Shown: in pieces, positions 34,509 to 43,524 of the stretch | How the letters are laid out: each line of letters begins with the position of its first letter | How positions within the stretch are numbered: position 1 is the stretch's first letter | Source of the DNA: Pseudomonadota bacterium | GTDB lineage: Bacteria; Pseudomonadota; Alphaproteobacteria; Rhizobiales; Beijerinckiaceae | Assembly: GCA_023450615.1 (NCBI GenBank) | Contig: JAEXGT010000104.1 | Location: 47,790 to 111,789 of the forward strand | Length of the DNA: 64,000 nucleotides | Reading direction: 5' to 3' | The notes under the pieces: generated by a model | Told to the model about the DNA's origin: nothing | Databases searched by the model: none | Seen by the model: the letters and a program-made list of their open reading frames with translations, nothing else | Made by a program: the position numbers and the translations under genes

Positions 34509-35249
34509 GATGAACACCTATGAAATGAAGTTGATGCCGATTACTGAAACGCGCCGACAATGCTTAACGAAGGCCCGACTTGCATCGTTCCAGAGTCGTC
34601 TCAGTAATGTCGATAGACGCTGAAATGATTTCAGCTTGCGCCGTGACAGCAGTATCGCTTCGTACACAGCTAAGCATCTGCTGACTTAAACTAGAGAATG
34701 CCTATGAACTTTACGTTCGTAGATGTGAGCGACACGGTCTGTTATCTGGCATCGGTGGCAAATCGGCGAGGACTATGACACTCATCTATGAGATGATAAA
34801 GCGGTGCGTTAATGGCAGGGCTTCGCTGAAGCTCACGAAAGCATAATGTGATGCGCTGCGACTTTATTGTTCAAATGCCCTGATGACCAATGCGCAGCTT
34901 TTGCGCTAAGTCTTTGCATGTGGCATGCGGCCGATTTGCCGGGATCCAATGTCGGCTTGCAGGCAAGACTGAAAGTGATTGATAGTCGTTCATCAGCCGA
35001 AGGCTCAACGGCGATGCCTGCTATGCGCCACCTTGCTAACTTGAGCGCGGGGAACTGAAACGGCGCGGGCTGTTGCGACCGCACCGTCGCGCTTAGACAT
35101 CGTTTCGACCGGATCATCCATGCCGATCCCATCATCTCTCTAGATCCGGTGCACGCGCAGCACGACCAACTTGTCGGAGCGCCGAGACGCTGCCGCGGAA
35201 ATCGTTCTGCTCGATGCCAAAGACCGATATCGTGATGATCACACGACAA
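34509..35249. other. Long gene-free gap
   Basis: These 741 bases contain only short frames with no recognised product on either strand. GC content is intermediate. The gap separates the acid-chaperone gene from the Pro/Gly-rich lipoprotein and may hold eroded genes. Confidence 0.4.
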
Positions 35250-35537
35250 CTAACGAGGCCGTGGCCTGGGTCCCGGCCCAGGTGGAGGTCCAGGTGGAGG
35301 TCCAGGTGGAGGTCCTGGCGGAGGCCGCATTCCAGGCCCTGGCGGGGGGCCCATGCCTGGACCGGGTGGAGGCCCTATCCCCGGCCCCGGCGGAGGAGGT
35401 GGGGGAGGAATGAGCGGAGGTACGGGGCTCCAAGCACCAGGTCCGGGTCCAGGTCCCCACGGTGCCGGACCGGGAGTTTGGCATCCGACTAATGCTAGGC
35501 TGATTATGCCAAGCGTTAGCAGTGAACGGCGCTGCAT
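35250..35537 (-). CDS. Proline/glycine-rich lipoprotein
   Basis: The ATG at 35537, with GAGAGG upstream, gives a 95-residue protein. It starts with a lipoprotein signal (MQRRSLLTLGIISLALVGCQ, lipobox LVGC with the lipidated Cys at about 19). The rest is low complexity: CQTPGPAPWGPGPGPGAWSP followed by runs of Pro with Gly and repeating PPPGPGM units, ending PRPRPR. The coding repeats on the plus strand appear as tandem GGTGGAGGTCCA units at about 35281-35320. It may act as a flexible outer-membrane-tethered linker. Repeat-length variation between strains is likely. Function unknown. Confidence 0.65.
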   Translation of the reverse strand: MQRRSLLTLGIISLALVGCQTPGPAPWGPGPGPGAWSPVPPLIPPPPPPPGPGIGPPPGPGMGPPPGPGMRPPPGPPPGPPPGPPPGPGPRPRPR

Positions 35538-35980
35538 TGCTTCTGTCCTCTCGGTCAGTATCGCGGCAACAAAGGCGTTCCGAAGATTAGAGCCTATCAC
35601 AAAAGGTGAATGAATCGCGGCCCTAATGAGGTCTCTTGGAGGCATGGCATAAGGACTGATGGGCACAAACACTTGGCATCTCGGGCAACCGTCCATCACA
35701 GCACGATGCCGTCATGGCAATGCGATGTAAGCTTGGTCGTGGCCTCGATCCGTTTGTTGTGTTGAACAATTTGATGGAGGTCGATCTTCGGCGAGCGCTC
35801 ATGCCCATCGGTCCAGCGTCAAGATGTGACGGTACGTTTCTGTGAAACGAGACGTGCCGCAGCCACTTGCCGAAGGTATCGCAAGGAGTATGCCTGCAAC
35901 CTGGATCAAAGTACTGCGTTGGGTTTGGTTACCATCAGGCCGGCTTGGTCGACGTCACGTCTGAACCAACGGAGGAATGC
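35538..35980. other. Gene-free gap upstream of the aquaporin gene
   Basis: These 443 bases hold no supported gene. A frame in phase with aqpZ runs 38 codons into this gap but lacks a start as good as the one at 35981. Promoters for the divergent lipoprotein and aqpZ genes are expected here. Confidence 0.45.
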
Positions 35981-36733
35981 ATGGACCTCCACAATACCAG
36001 TAATATTCACAAATGCGCCGCTGAGGCGATCGGCACCTTTTGGCTCACCTTCGGTGGCTGCGGCAGTGCGGTGATTGCCGCGAACTTCCCGCAGATCGGC
36101 ATTGGATTGCTCGGCGTCTCGCTCGCCTTCGGCCTTACCGTGCTCACCATGGCCTATGCCATCGGGCACATCTCCGGCTGCCATCTCAACCCGGCGGTGA
36201 CAGTCGGCCTGGCGGCGGGTGGACGATTCCCGAGGCAGGACATTCTGCCTTATGTCGTCTCGCAAGTGGTTGGTGCGGTGATCGCCGCGGCAGTTCTATA
36301 CGTGATTGCTACCGGCTCACCGTCCTTCGATCTCGGCAGTGGCTTCGCCGCGAATGGCTACGGCGCACACTCTCCAGGCCAATACAGCATGGTGTCTGGC
36401 TTTGTGGCCGAGGTTGTGCTGACCATGATGTTCCTGTTCATCATCATGGGCTCGACCCACGGCAAGGCGCCAGCAGGCTTTGCTCCCATCGCCATCGGAT
36501 TAGGGCTGACGCTGATCCATCTCATCAGCATTCCGATCACCAACACTTCCGTCAATCCTGCCCGCAGCACCGGCCCGGCGCTGCTCGTTGGCGGATGGGC
36601 ATTGGCGCAGCTCTGGATGTTCTGGCTCGCACCCCTGATAGGCGGTGTCTTAGGCGGAGTCCTTTACCGCTGGCTCAGCGAGGAGCCTTCTGCGCAGGTT
36701 ACCGGCGTTGCGCCCGCTGCCCGAGCCGAGTGA
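35981..36733 (+). CDS. aqpZ: Aquaporin Z-type water channel
   Basis: The ATG at 35981 is preceded by GGAGG with 5-base spacing, giving 250 residues. The two pore NPA motifs are present, GCHLNPAVTVGL and NTSVNPARSTGPAL, in a six-helix MIP fold (FWLTFGGCGSAVIAANFP, MFLFIIMGSTHGKAPAGFAPIAIG). The arginine after the second NPA is the selectivity filter. The narrow filter suggests water rather than glycerol. It closes the accessory stretch and may also handle osmotic effects of ammonia release (inference). Confidence 0.95.
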   Translation: MDLHNTSNIHKCAAEAIGTFWLTFGGCGSAVIAANFPQIGIGLLGVSLAFGLTVLTMAYAIGHISGCHLNPAVTVGLAAGGRFPRQDILPYVVSQVVGAVIAAAVLYVIATGSPSFDLGSGFAANGYGAHSPGQYSMVSGFVAEVVLTMMFLFIIMGSTHGKAPAGFAPIAIGLGLTLIHLISIPITNTSVNPARSTGPALLVGGWALAQLWMFWLAPLIGGVLGGVLYRWLSEEPSAQVTGVAPAARAE

Positions 36734-36890
36734 ACATGAACCGCGGAGACACGGAGAATGATGCGTTCAGAATAGAGGAAAGCCGCGTGCTAGCGGGCTC
36801 TTGCGCTACATGACGCCTGTCGCGCGCAGTCAATGATTAATCACGGACGATAAGGGCCATTCTTATCGCAGTCCAGTACAAGCGGCGGCT

Positions 36891-37307
36891 TCAGGCGACG
36901 CCGCGCAAGTTCTGAGCCCGGGAATCCATTCCTTCATCGCGCTCCAGCTCGACCCGTACCATCTCATACTCATCCTGAAACGAGTTGCGCTGCGGGCCGG
37001 AGAGATGCGGGAGTGCGTCTGCTTTCTCCAGCTGTTCCGAGGAGCGCGTAAAAGAGACGCCCAGGGTGTCGTGGCGGCGCCAGCACATGCGCACACGGTG
37101 TACCTGCAGGTCGTGCGCGGCAATGAAAAGGTCGAAGCTGTCGGGCAGGTGAGTATGCTGCTCGAGAAGGATCTTCGCGCCTCCTGCCGAGATATCCTCG
37201 ATCTTGCAGGAGATCATGGAATCGGGACCCAGCACGATCTTGGCGAGGTGCTGTGTGCGAAAGCGCCTGGCTTCCCTGCGATTGGCGATGTAGCTGCTGG
37301 AGCCCAT
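36891..37307 (-). CDS. PilZ-domain protein
   Basis: With the ATG at 37307 (MGSSSYIANRREARRFRT) the protein has 138 residues. A longer TTG start at 37364 is possible. The c-di-GMP signatures RREARR (RxxxR) and EDISAGGAKILL (DxSxxG) are both present near residues 10-50, followed by a beta-barrel segment FDLFIAAHDLQVHRVRMCWRRHDTLGVSFT. A charged C-terminal tail follows. It should be a c-di-GMP-binding effector. No obvious partner gene lies next to it. Confidence 0.85.
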   Translation of the reverse strand: MGSSSYIANRREARRFRTQHLAKIVLGPDSMISCKIEDISAGGAKILLEQHTHLPDSFDLFIAAHDLQVHRVRMCWRRHDTLGVSFTRSSEQLEKADALPHLSGPQRNSFQDEYEMVRVELERDEGMDSRAQNLRGVA

Positions 37308-37510
37308 GGACCCGATCCGCTGATGATTAACGCCGCCAGCATGTATTAACCTTGCGTTAACCAATTCCTCAAGGGCTACAAACGGCTAATACGGAAGAGG
37401 TGTGGCGATGAGGCGGGCCTCGTGCATTCCTGTCCAGGGGGGCCTGATCTCACCCGGGTGTTCTGAGAAAGCGAAGGGGCGGGGCAGGTGGTCGCTCAAG
37501 GAGGTGTCCC

Positions 37511-37921
37511 ATGACGACGATGGCCATCAGGTTGCGCGGCATTCCGGAAACGGAGGCATCCATAGGATGGGCGGGAGGCCATAGCGTCGTCGTCGACCGC
37601 CCGGAGGGCAGGGCTGGCGGTATGGGACTGGGCTTCAATGGCGGTCAGTTGCTTGGGCTGGCAATCGGCGGATGCTTCTGCAACGATCTCTATTATGTCG
37701 CTCACGAGATGGGCATCGTATTGACCGGCGTCGCTGTGGACGTAACGGTGACTTTCGACGGCAATCCGCTCCTTGCAACGGGCGCCACGGTCGAGATTGC
37801 CGTGGAGGCTGCCGACGACAAGGCTGACATCGATGCTCTCATCCGCAGAGCGCAGGAAACATCGACCGTCAGCAATTCGATCTCTCGCGGTGTGCCGGTC
37901 AGCGTTGCGGCGCGCCAGTAG
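37511..37921 (+). CDS. OsmC-like protein lacking the second active-site cysteine
   Basis: The 136-residue protein starts after AAGGAGGTGTCCC and has the OsmC/Ohr fold order: an N-terminal beta part, GLGFNGGQLLGLAIGGCFCNDLYYVA with the first cysteine, VAVDVTVTFDG, and a helix VSNSISRGVPVSV. In active OsmC/Ohr peroxidases the last helix begins with a cysteine (CPVSN). Here the position reads TSTVSNSI, so the resolving cysteine is missing. A CxC pair at the first site may compensate. Peroxidase activity is uncertain. Confidence 0.8.
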   Translation: MTTMAIRLRGIPETEASIGWAGGHSVVVDRPEGRAGGMGLGFNGGQLLGLAIGGCFCNDLYYVAHEMGIVLTGVAVDVTVTFDGNPLLATGATVEIAVEAADDKADIDALIRRAQETSTVSNSISRGVPVSVAARQ

Positions 37922-37923
37922 CG

Positions 37924-38973
37924 TTATTTCCCGCGTGACGGGCCTTCCCGCTCAGCCGATTGAGCCCAGAGGTTGAGATTGCCATCCATGGCATAGCGGT
38001 CGATCTCGACGAGCTCCTCCATTGTGAACGAGAGGTTCTTGAGAGCGCCGACGCAATCCACGACCTGCTCGGGCCTGCTTGCGCCGATGAGTGCGGATGT
38101 CACCCGGCCGCCGCGCAGCACCCAGGCCAGCGCCATCTGCGCAAGACTCTGCCCGCGCCGCTCGGCGATGGCGTTGAGGCTGCGAATACGGGAGAGGTTC
38201 TCTTCGTTGAGGAAGGTCGTGCGCAGCGACTTGCCGGCAGCCGCGCGGCTCTCTTCCGGAATGCCGTTGAGATATTTCGTGGTCAGCATGCCCTGCGCCA
38301 GCGGCGAGAAGACGATGGAGCCCATGCCGAGTTCATCGAGCGTATCGAGCAGCCCATCCTCCTCGACCCAGCGGTTGAGCATGGAATAGCTCGGCTGGTG
38401 AATGATGCAGGGCGTCTTGAGTTCACGCAGGATGGCCATCGCTTCGCGCGTGCGGCGGCTGTTGTAGGAGGAGAGGCCCACATAGAGCGCCTTGCCCTGG
38501 CGAACTGCGCTGTCGAGGGCCATCATGGTTTCTTCGAGCGGCGTTTCGGGATCGAAGCGGTGCGAGTAGAAGATATCGACATAGTCGATCTTCATGCGCT
38601 TGAGGCTTTGATCGAGGCTCGACAGGACATATTTTCGGCTGCCCCATTCGCCGTATGGGCCGGGCCACATGCGGTATCCCGCTTTCGTCGAGATCACGAG
38701 CTCATCGCGAAGCCCATGAAAATCGGTATGCAGGATCTCGCCGAACAAGCTCTCCGCAGAACCGGGAGGCGGGCCATAATTGTTGGCGAGGTCGAAATGC
38801 GTGATGCCGAGATCAAAGGCCGCGCGGCAGATGTCCCGCGCGGTGGCCGCCGATTTATCTTCCCCGAAATTGTGCCATAGCCCCAGGGAGATTGCGGGCA
38901 GCTTCAACCCGCTCCGGCCGCAGCGGTTATAGATCATCTCGTCATAGCGGTGAGCGGCGGGCTGATAGGTCAT
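37924..38973 (-). CDS. Aldo/keto reductase, YghZ/Gpr-like
   Basis: The ATG at 38973 with GGAGG upstream gives 349 residues. The TIM-barrel AKR tetrad is present: D in HFDLANNYG, Y in NNYG, K in VISTKAGYRMWPG and H in DIFYSHRFDPETP. NADPH contacts lie near SALIGASRPEQVVD. The sequence pattern (MIYNRCGRSGLKLPAISLGLWHNFG, QPSYSMLNRWVE, SPLAQGMLTTKYLNGIPE) matches L-glyceraldehyde-3-phosphate reductases of the YghZ subfamily, which detoxify short aldehydes. Confidence 0.92.
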   Translation of the reverse strand: MTYQPAAHRYDEMIYNRCGRSGLKLPAISLGLWHNFGEDKSAATARDICRAAFDLGITHFDLANNYGPPPGSAESLFGEILHTDFHGLRDELVISTKAGYRMWPGPYGEWGSRKYVLSSLDQSLKRMKIDYVDIFYSHRFDPETPLEETMMALDSAVRQGKALYVGLSSYNSRRTREAMAILRELKTPCIIHQPSYSMLNRWVEEDGLLDTLDELGMGSIVFSPLAQGMLTTKYLNGIPEESRAAAGKSLRTTFLNEENLSRIRSLNAIAERRGQSLAQMALAWVLRGGRVTSALIGASRPEQVVDCVGALKNLSFTMEELVEIDRYAMDGNLNLWAQSAEREGPSRGK

Positions 38974-39152
38974 GGCGTCCTCCAGGAATGCACTGCCCGG
39001 CAGGCTGGCACAGGCACCAGGGCTGTGTCGAGGCCCACTCGAAGCCGGACCGGCCATCCGTTCGGGTCTTTCGGAAAAGCTTGGCTGGGAGTGAACAATT
39101 CCTATCAGCTTGCGTTAGCGGGAAAGCCCGATAGGCCTGTCGGAGGACTCTC

Positions 39153-41636
39153 ATGAACAGAATGTCGTGGAGCCCTGTTCTCCTCGGAACAGGCATTGTC
39201 ATTGGTCTGATCGGGCTGGCATTGGGGGCAGGGGGCCTCTGGCTAATCACCCTGGGCGGCTCTTGGTATTATTTTCTCGCGGGCCTGGGCTTCCTGCTGA
39301 CGGCCTATCTCCTCGCCACGGCGCAGCCTGCCGCTTTATGGGTCTATGCGATTGTCGTCGCGGGTACGCTGATCTGGGCCCTGTGGGAAGTCGGCCTCGA
39401 CTGGTGGCCCCTTGGCGCGCGGGGCGGCTTGGTCTTCCTCATCGGTCTCTTCCTGCTGACGCCTTGGGTGAGGCGCGCATTGAGAGTTGGGCCGCCGAGT
39501 GCCGCCGAGCGCTCCGTTCCGCCGCGCGTCTTCGCTTTTCGTGGTGCGGGTCTGCCCTTGAGCGCTATTCTCGGTCTCTCGCTCGTGGTGGCGATTGCAT
39601 CCTGGTTCACCGACCGTCATACGATTGAGGGCACCGCGCCCGGCATACGCGCACAGGTTCCGCCCGATGCGCTCGGCGTTCCCCCAGGCGAATGGTGGGC
39701 TTATGGGCGCACCGATTATGGCCAGCGCTATTCGCCGGTGAACCAGATCACGCCTGCCAATGTGGCCAATCTCAAAGTCGCGTGGACCTATCGCACAGGC
39801 GACGTGCGCGGGCAGCCTGGAGATCCCGAAGAGACCACTTTCCAGGTCACGCCTCTGAAGATCGGCAACAGGCTTTTCCTCTGCACCCCGCATCAGAATG
39901 TGATCGCGCTCGATGCCACGACCGGCCAGCAGATCTGGCGCTACGAGCCTCAGGTGCGCGGCGAACTTGCGCTGCAGCATCTCACCTGCCGGGGTGTGTC
40001 CTACTATCCCGGGAACGGCACGACGGCATCTGCCGCGCCCGCCGCGCCGCAAGAGGCTCAGGACCAGCCCGTTCCTGATCTGCCGGTCGCCGCCACCTCC
40101 GCCCAGACCGTGCCGGAATGCGATGCAAAGCTCTTCATGCCCACAGCCGATGGGCGCCTGATCGCGATCAATCCCGAGAACGGTGCCGTGTGCGCGACTT
40201 TCGGCGGCGGCACGGGCCAGATCAACCTGTGGCGCAACATGCCGAATGTGAAGCCCGGCGCCTATTACTCCACGTCGCCGCCCGTGGTGGCGCGGGGCCT
40301 CATCATCGTCGGAGGCACGGTGCTCGACAACGTCTCGACCGCCGAGCAATCCGGCGTCATCCGCGCCTTCGATGCGAATACCGGCGCGCTCGTATGGAAC
40401 TGGGATTCCGGCAGGCCCGATGTCACCACGCCGATTGGGCCGAACGAGACTTATGTGCCGAACTCTCCGAACAGTTGGAGCATCTCCAGCGTCGATGAAG
40501 AGTTGGGCATGATCTATGTGCCGCTCGGCAATCAGCCGCCCGATCAATGGGGCGGCAACCGCAGCGCCAATGTGGACCGCTTCTCGTCGTCCGTGGTCGC
40601 GCTCGACATCGCAACGGGACAACTGCGCTGGGTCTTCCAGACCGTGCACCACGATCTGTGGGACTACGACGTCCCGTCTCAGCCAAGCCTGATCAACCTC
40701 GATGTCGGCGGGCAGAGTGTTCCCGCGCTCGTGCAGCCGACGAAGCAGGGCGAAATTTTCGTCCTCGACCGGCGCACGGGCCAGCCCGTTCTGCCCGTCA
40801 CCGAAAAGCCCGCGCCGCAGGGCGCGGCGCAAGGCGACAGAACCGCGCCGACGCAACCGGTTTCCGCCTTGTCCTACGATCCGCCGCCCCTGAAGGAGAG
40901 CGACATGTGGGGCGCGACGCTGCTCGATCAGCTCGCCTGCCGCATCATGTTCAAGCAACTGCGCTATGAGGGGCGCTACACGCCGCCGTCATTGCAGGGC
41001 ACGCTGGTCTATCCCGGCAATTTCGGCGTCTTCAACTGGGGCAGCATCGCGGTCGACCCGCAGCGCCAGATCGCGTTCACGACGCCGACCTATCTTGCCT
41101 TCGTGTCGCAGCTCATTCCGCGCCAGGACGACAAGACGTTGTATGTGCAGGGCGAGGAACGGCCCGAGAGCAGCCTGCCTGCGCTCAATGAAAACTTCGG
41201 CGCGCCTTTCGCCGTGAAGCTCTACGCCTTCACATCTCCCATCGGCATTCCATGCCAGGCGCCGCCCTGGGGCTATGTGGCGGCAGCCGATCTGACCACC
41301 GGCAAAACTATCTGGCAGCACAAGAACGGCACGACGCGGGACGCCTCACCCATTCCGCTGCCCTTGCCGCTCGGCGTGCCCAATCTCGGCGGGCCGATCA
41401 TGACGGCAGGCGGCGTGGCGTTTCTGTCGGGCACCATCGATGATTACGTACGCGCCTATGATGTGACGAACGGTACGCAGTTGTGGGAAGAGCGCCTGCC
41501 CGCCGGCGGACAGGCGACACCGATGACCTATACGGGTGACGATGGACGGCAATATCTGCTCGTCGTGGCAGGCGGGCATGGATCGCTCGGCACCAAGGCG
41601 GGCGATTACGTGATCGCCTACGCGCTGCCGAGATAG
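39153..41636 (+). CDS. gcd: Membrane-bound PQQ-dependent glucose dehydrogenase
   Basis: The enzyme oxidises glucose to gluconolactone in the periplasm and passes electrons to ubiquinone. The 827-residue protein has five N-terminal membrane helices (about 8-145), then an eight-bladed PQQ propeller (WWAYGRTDYGQRYSPVNQIT, TTGQQIWRYEP, GMIYVPLGNQPPDQWGG, VHHDLWDYDVPSQPSLINLD, GGVAFLSGTIDDYVRAYD). GGAGG lies 8 bases before the ATG. A Pro/Ala insert at about 290-310 is a local variation. PQQ synthesis genes are not in the window. Confidence 0.95.
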   Translation: MNRMSWSPVLLGTGIVIGLIGLALGAGGLWLITLGGSWYYFLAGLGFLLTAYLLATAQPAALWVYAIVVAGTLIWALWEVGLDWWPLGARGGLVFLIGLFLLTPWVRRALRVGPPSAAERSVPPRVFAFRGAGLPLSAILGLSLVVAIASWFTDRHTIEGTAPGIRAQVPPDALGVPPGEWWAYGRTDYGQRYSPVNQITPANVANLKVAWTYRTGDVRGQPGDPEETTFQVTPLKIGNRLFLCTPHQNVIALDATTGQQIWRYEPQVRGELALQHLTCRGVSYYPGNGTTASAAPAAPQEAQDQPVPDLPVAATSAQTVPECDAKLFMPTADGRLIAINPENGAVCATFGGGTGQINLWRNMPNVKPGAYYSTSPPVVARGLIIVGGTVLDNVSTAEQSGVIRAFDANTGALVWNWDSGRPDVTTPIGPNETYVPNSPNSWSISSVDEELGMIYVPLGNQPPDQWGGNRSANVDRFSSSVVALDIATGQLRWVFQTVHHDLWDYDVPSQPSLINLDVGGQSVPALVQPTKQGEIFVLDRRTGQPVLPVTEKPAPQGAAQGDRTAPTQPVSALSYDPPPLKESDMWGATLLDQLACRIMFKQLRYEGRYTPPSLQGTLVYPGNFGVFNWGSIAVDPQRQIAFTTPTYLAFVSQLIPRQDDKTLYVQGEERPESSLPALNENFGAPFAVKLYAFTSPIGIPCQAPPWGYVAAADLTTGKTIWQHKNGTTRDASPIPLPLPLGVPNLGGPIMTAGGVAFLSGTIDDYVRAYDVTNGTQLWEERLPAGGQATPMTYTGDDGRQYLLVVAGGHGSLGTKAGDYVIAYALPR

Positions 41637-41648
41637 CAACTCGCTATT

Positions 41649-41680
41649 GCTCGCGCGTCTCCGTCATGGGCCGCGCGAGC
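41649..41680. terminator. Hairpin between converging gcd and alcohol dehydrogenase genes
   Basis: GCTCGCGCG (41649-41657) pairs perfectly with CGCGCGAGC (41672-41680). It starts 12 bases after the gcd stop and ends 8 bases before the stop of the opposite gene. There is no strong T-run, so it is a likely but unproven two-way terminator. Confidence 0.45.
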
Positions 41681-41687
41681 ATTGAAT

Positions 41688-42728
<1,041 letters not shown>

Positions 42729-42804
42729 GGCGGACCTTTCATGCGTGGGTAGCGGGAAAGGGCGGTATAGCCGTCAGGTGGCGGTGGGGCAAATGGGGCG
42801 TGTG

Positions 42805-43362
42805 TTATGCGCGATAGCGCCCGAACAATACCTTCGTCTCTCCGTAATCCCGGCGCTCGATCTCTTCGAAGCCTTCCGGCAACATCACTTCCACGCCCTG
42901 TGCTTCTTCGACAATCACCAGAGCGTCAGGCGTCAGCCATCCGCCTTCCGCGCAGGAGCGTAGGGCTTTTGGAGCGAGGTCCTTGCCGTAGGGCGGATCG
43001 CAGAACACGACGGAGAAGGGGGCGTTGGGGGCGGCTTCGCCCATGCGTGTGGCGTCGCGGCGGAAGAGGCGGGTTGCGCCGCCCGCGCCGAGGGCCTCCA
43101 CGTTCTCGCGGATGATGCCGCGCGCCTGTGCGCCGTCATCGACGAAGAGCGAGAAGGCCGCGCCGCGCGAGAGCGCTTCGAGACCGAGCGCGCCGGTGCC
43201 GGCGAAGAGGTCGAGCACGCGCGCACCCTCGATGGGGTCGTCATAGCCGTGCTGGAGGATGTTGAAGATCGTCTCGCGCAGGCGGTCCGATGTCGGGCGG
43301 ATGGCATCCGAGCTCGGCCCCTTGAGCGAGCGGCCGCGCCAGCGCCCGCCCACAATTCTCAT
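42805..43362 (-). CDS. rsmD: 16S rRNA (guanine966-N2)-methyltransferase
   Basis: RsmD methylates G966 of 16S rRNA during small-subunit assembly. The 185-residue protein has MRIVGGRWRGRSLKGP, RPTSDRLRETIFNIL, the SAM-binding GARVLDLFAGTGALGLEALSRGA and the catalytic DPPY in VVFCDPPYGKDLAP. The length is normal. It lies downstream of the pseudouridine synthase gene on the same strand, as in many Hyphomicrobiales, with the nested repeat between them. Confidence 0.95.
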   Translation of the reverse strand: MRIVGGRWRGRSLKGPSSDAIRPTSDRLRETIFNILQHGYDDPIEGARVLDLFAGTGALGLEALSRGAAFSLFVDDGAQARGIIRENVEALGAGGATRLFRRDATRMGEAAPNAPFSVVFCDPPYGKDLAPKALRSCAEGGWLTPDALVIVEEAQGVEVMLPEGFEEIERRDYGETKVLFGRYRA

Positions 43363-43394
43363 CGTTTTCTTCCTCGTTCAGAAACGTTCCGGAA

Positions 43395-43503
43395 GCCCTC
43401 ATCCTGAGGAGGCCATTAGGCCGTCCCGAAGGAAGAGGGCGTTTCCAGTACCTCTGGATCCTCCTTCGAGACGCCTGCTGCGCAGGCTCCTCAGGATGAG
43501 GGC
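43395..43503. repeat. Nested inverted-repeat intergenic element, copy 2
   Basis: Outer arms of 16 bases (43395-43410 and 43488-43503) are exact reverse complements with the same CTCATCCTGAGGA core as at 4412-4526. The right half, including CTCCTTCGAGACGCCTGCT and GCAGGCTCCTCAGGATGAG, is nearly identical between the copies. The left half differs more. It lies between rsmD and the pseudouridine synthase gene. Confidence 0.8.
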
Positions 43504-43524
43504 CAGTGCATGATTGTCCGTTGT

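Noticed and set aside
34833..35249. Minus-strand frame of 138 codons before the lipoprotein gene
   Set aside because: The translation has no signal peptide or domain, and composition is not convincing. A decayed gene cannot be excluded.
35281..35325. Tandem GGTGGAGGTCCA units as a possible CRISPR or VNTR locus
   Set aside because: The units have no spacers and lie inside the coding sequence of the Pro/Gly-rich lipoprotein.
39336..40958. Minus-strand frame of 540 codons inside gcd
   Set aside because: It is a shadow. The plus strand encodes a complete membrane glucose dehydrogenase with PQQ-propeller motifs.
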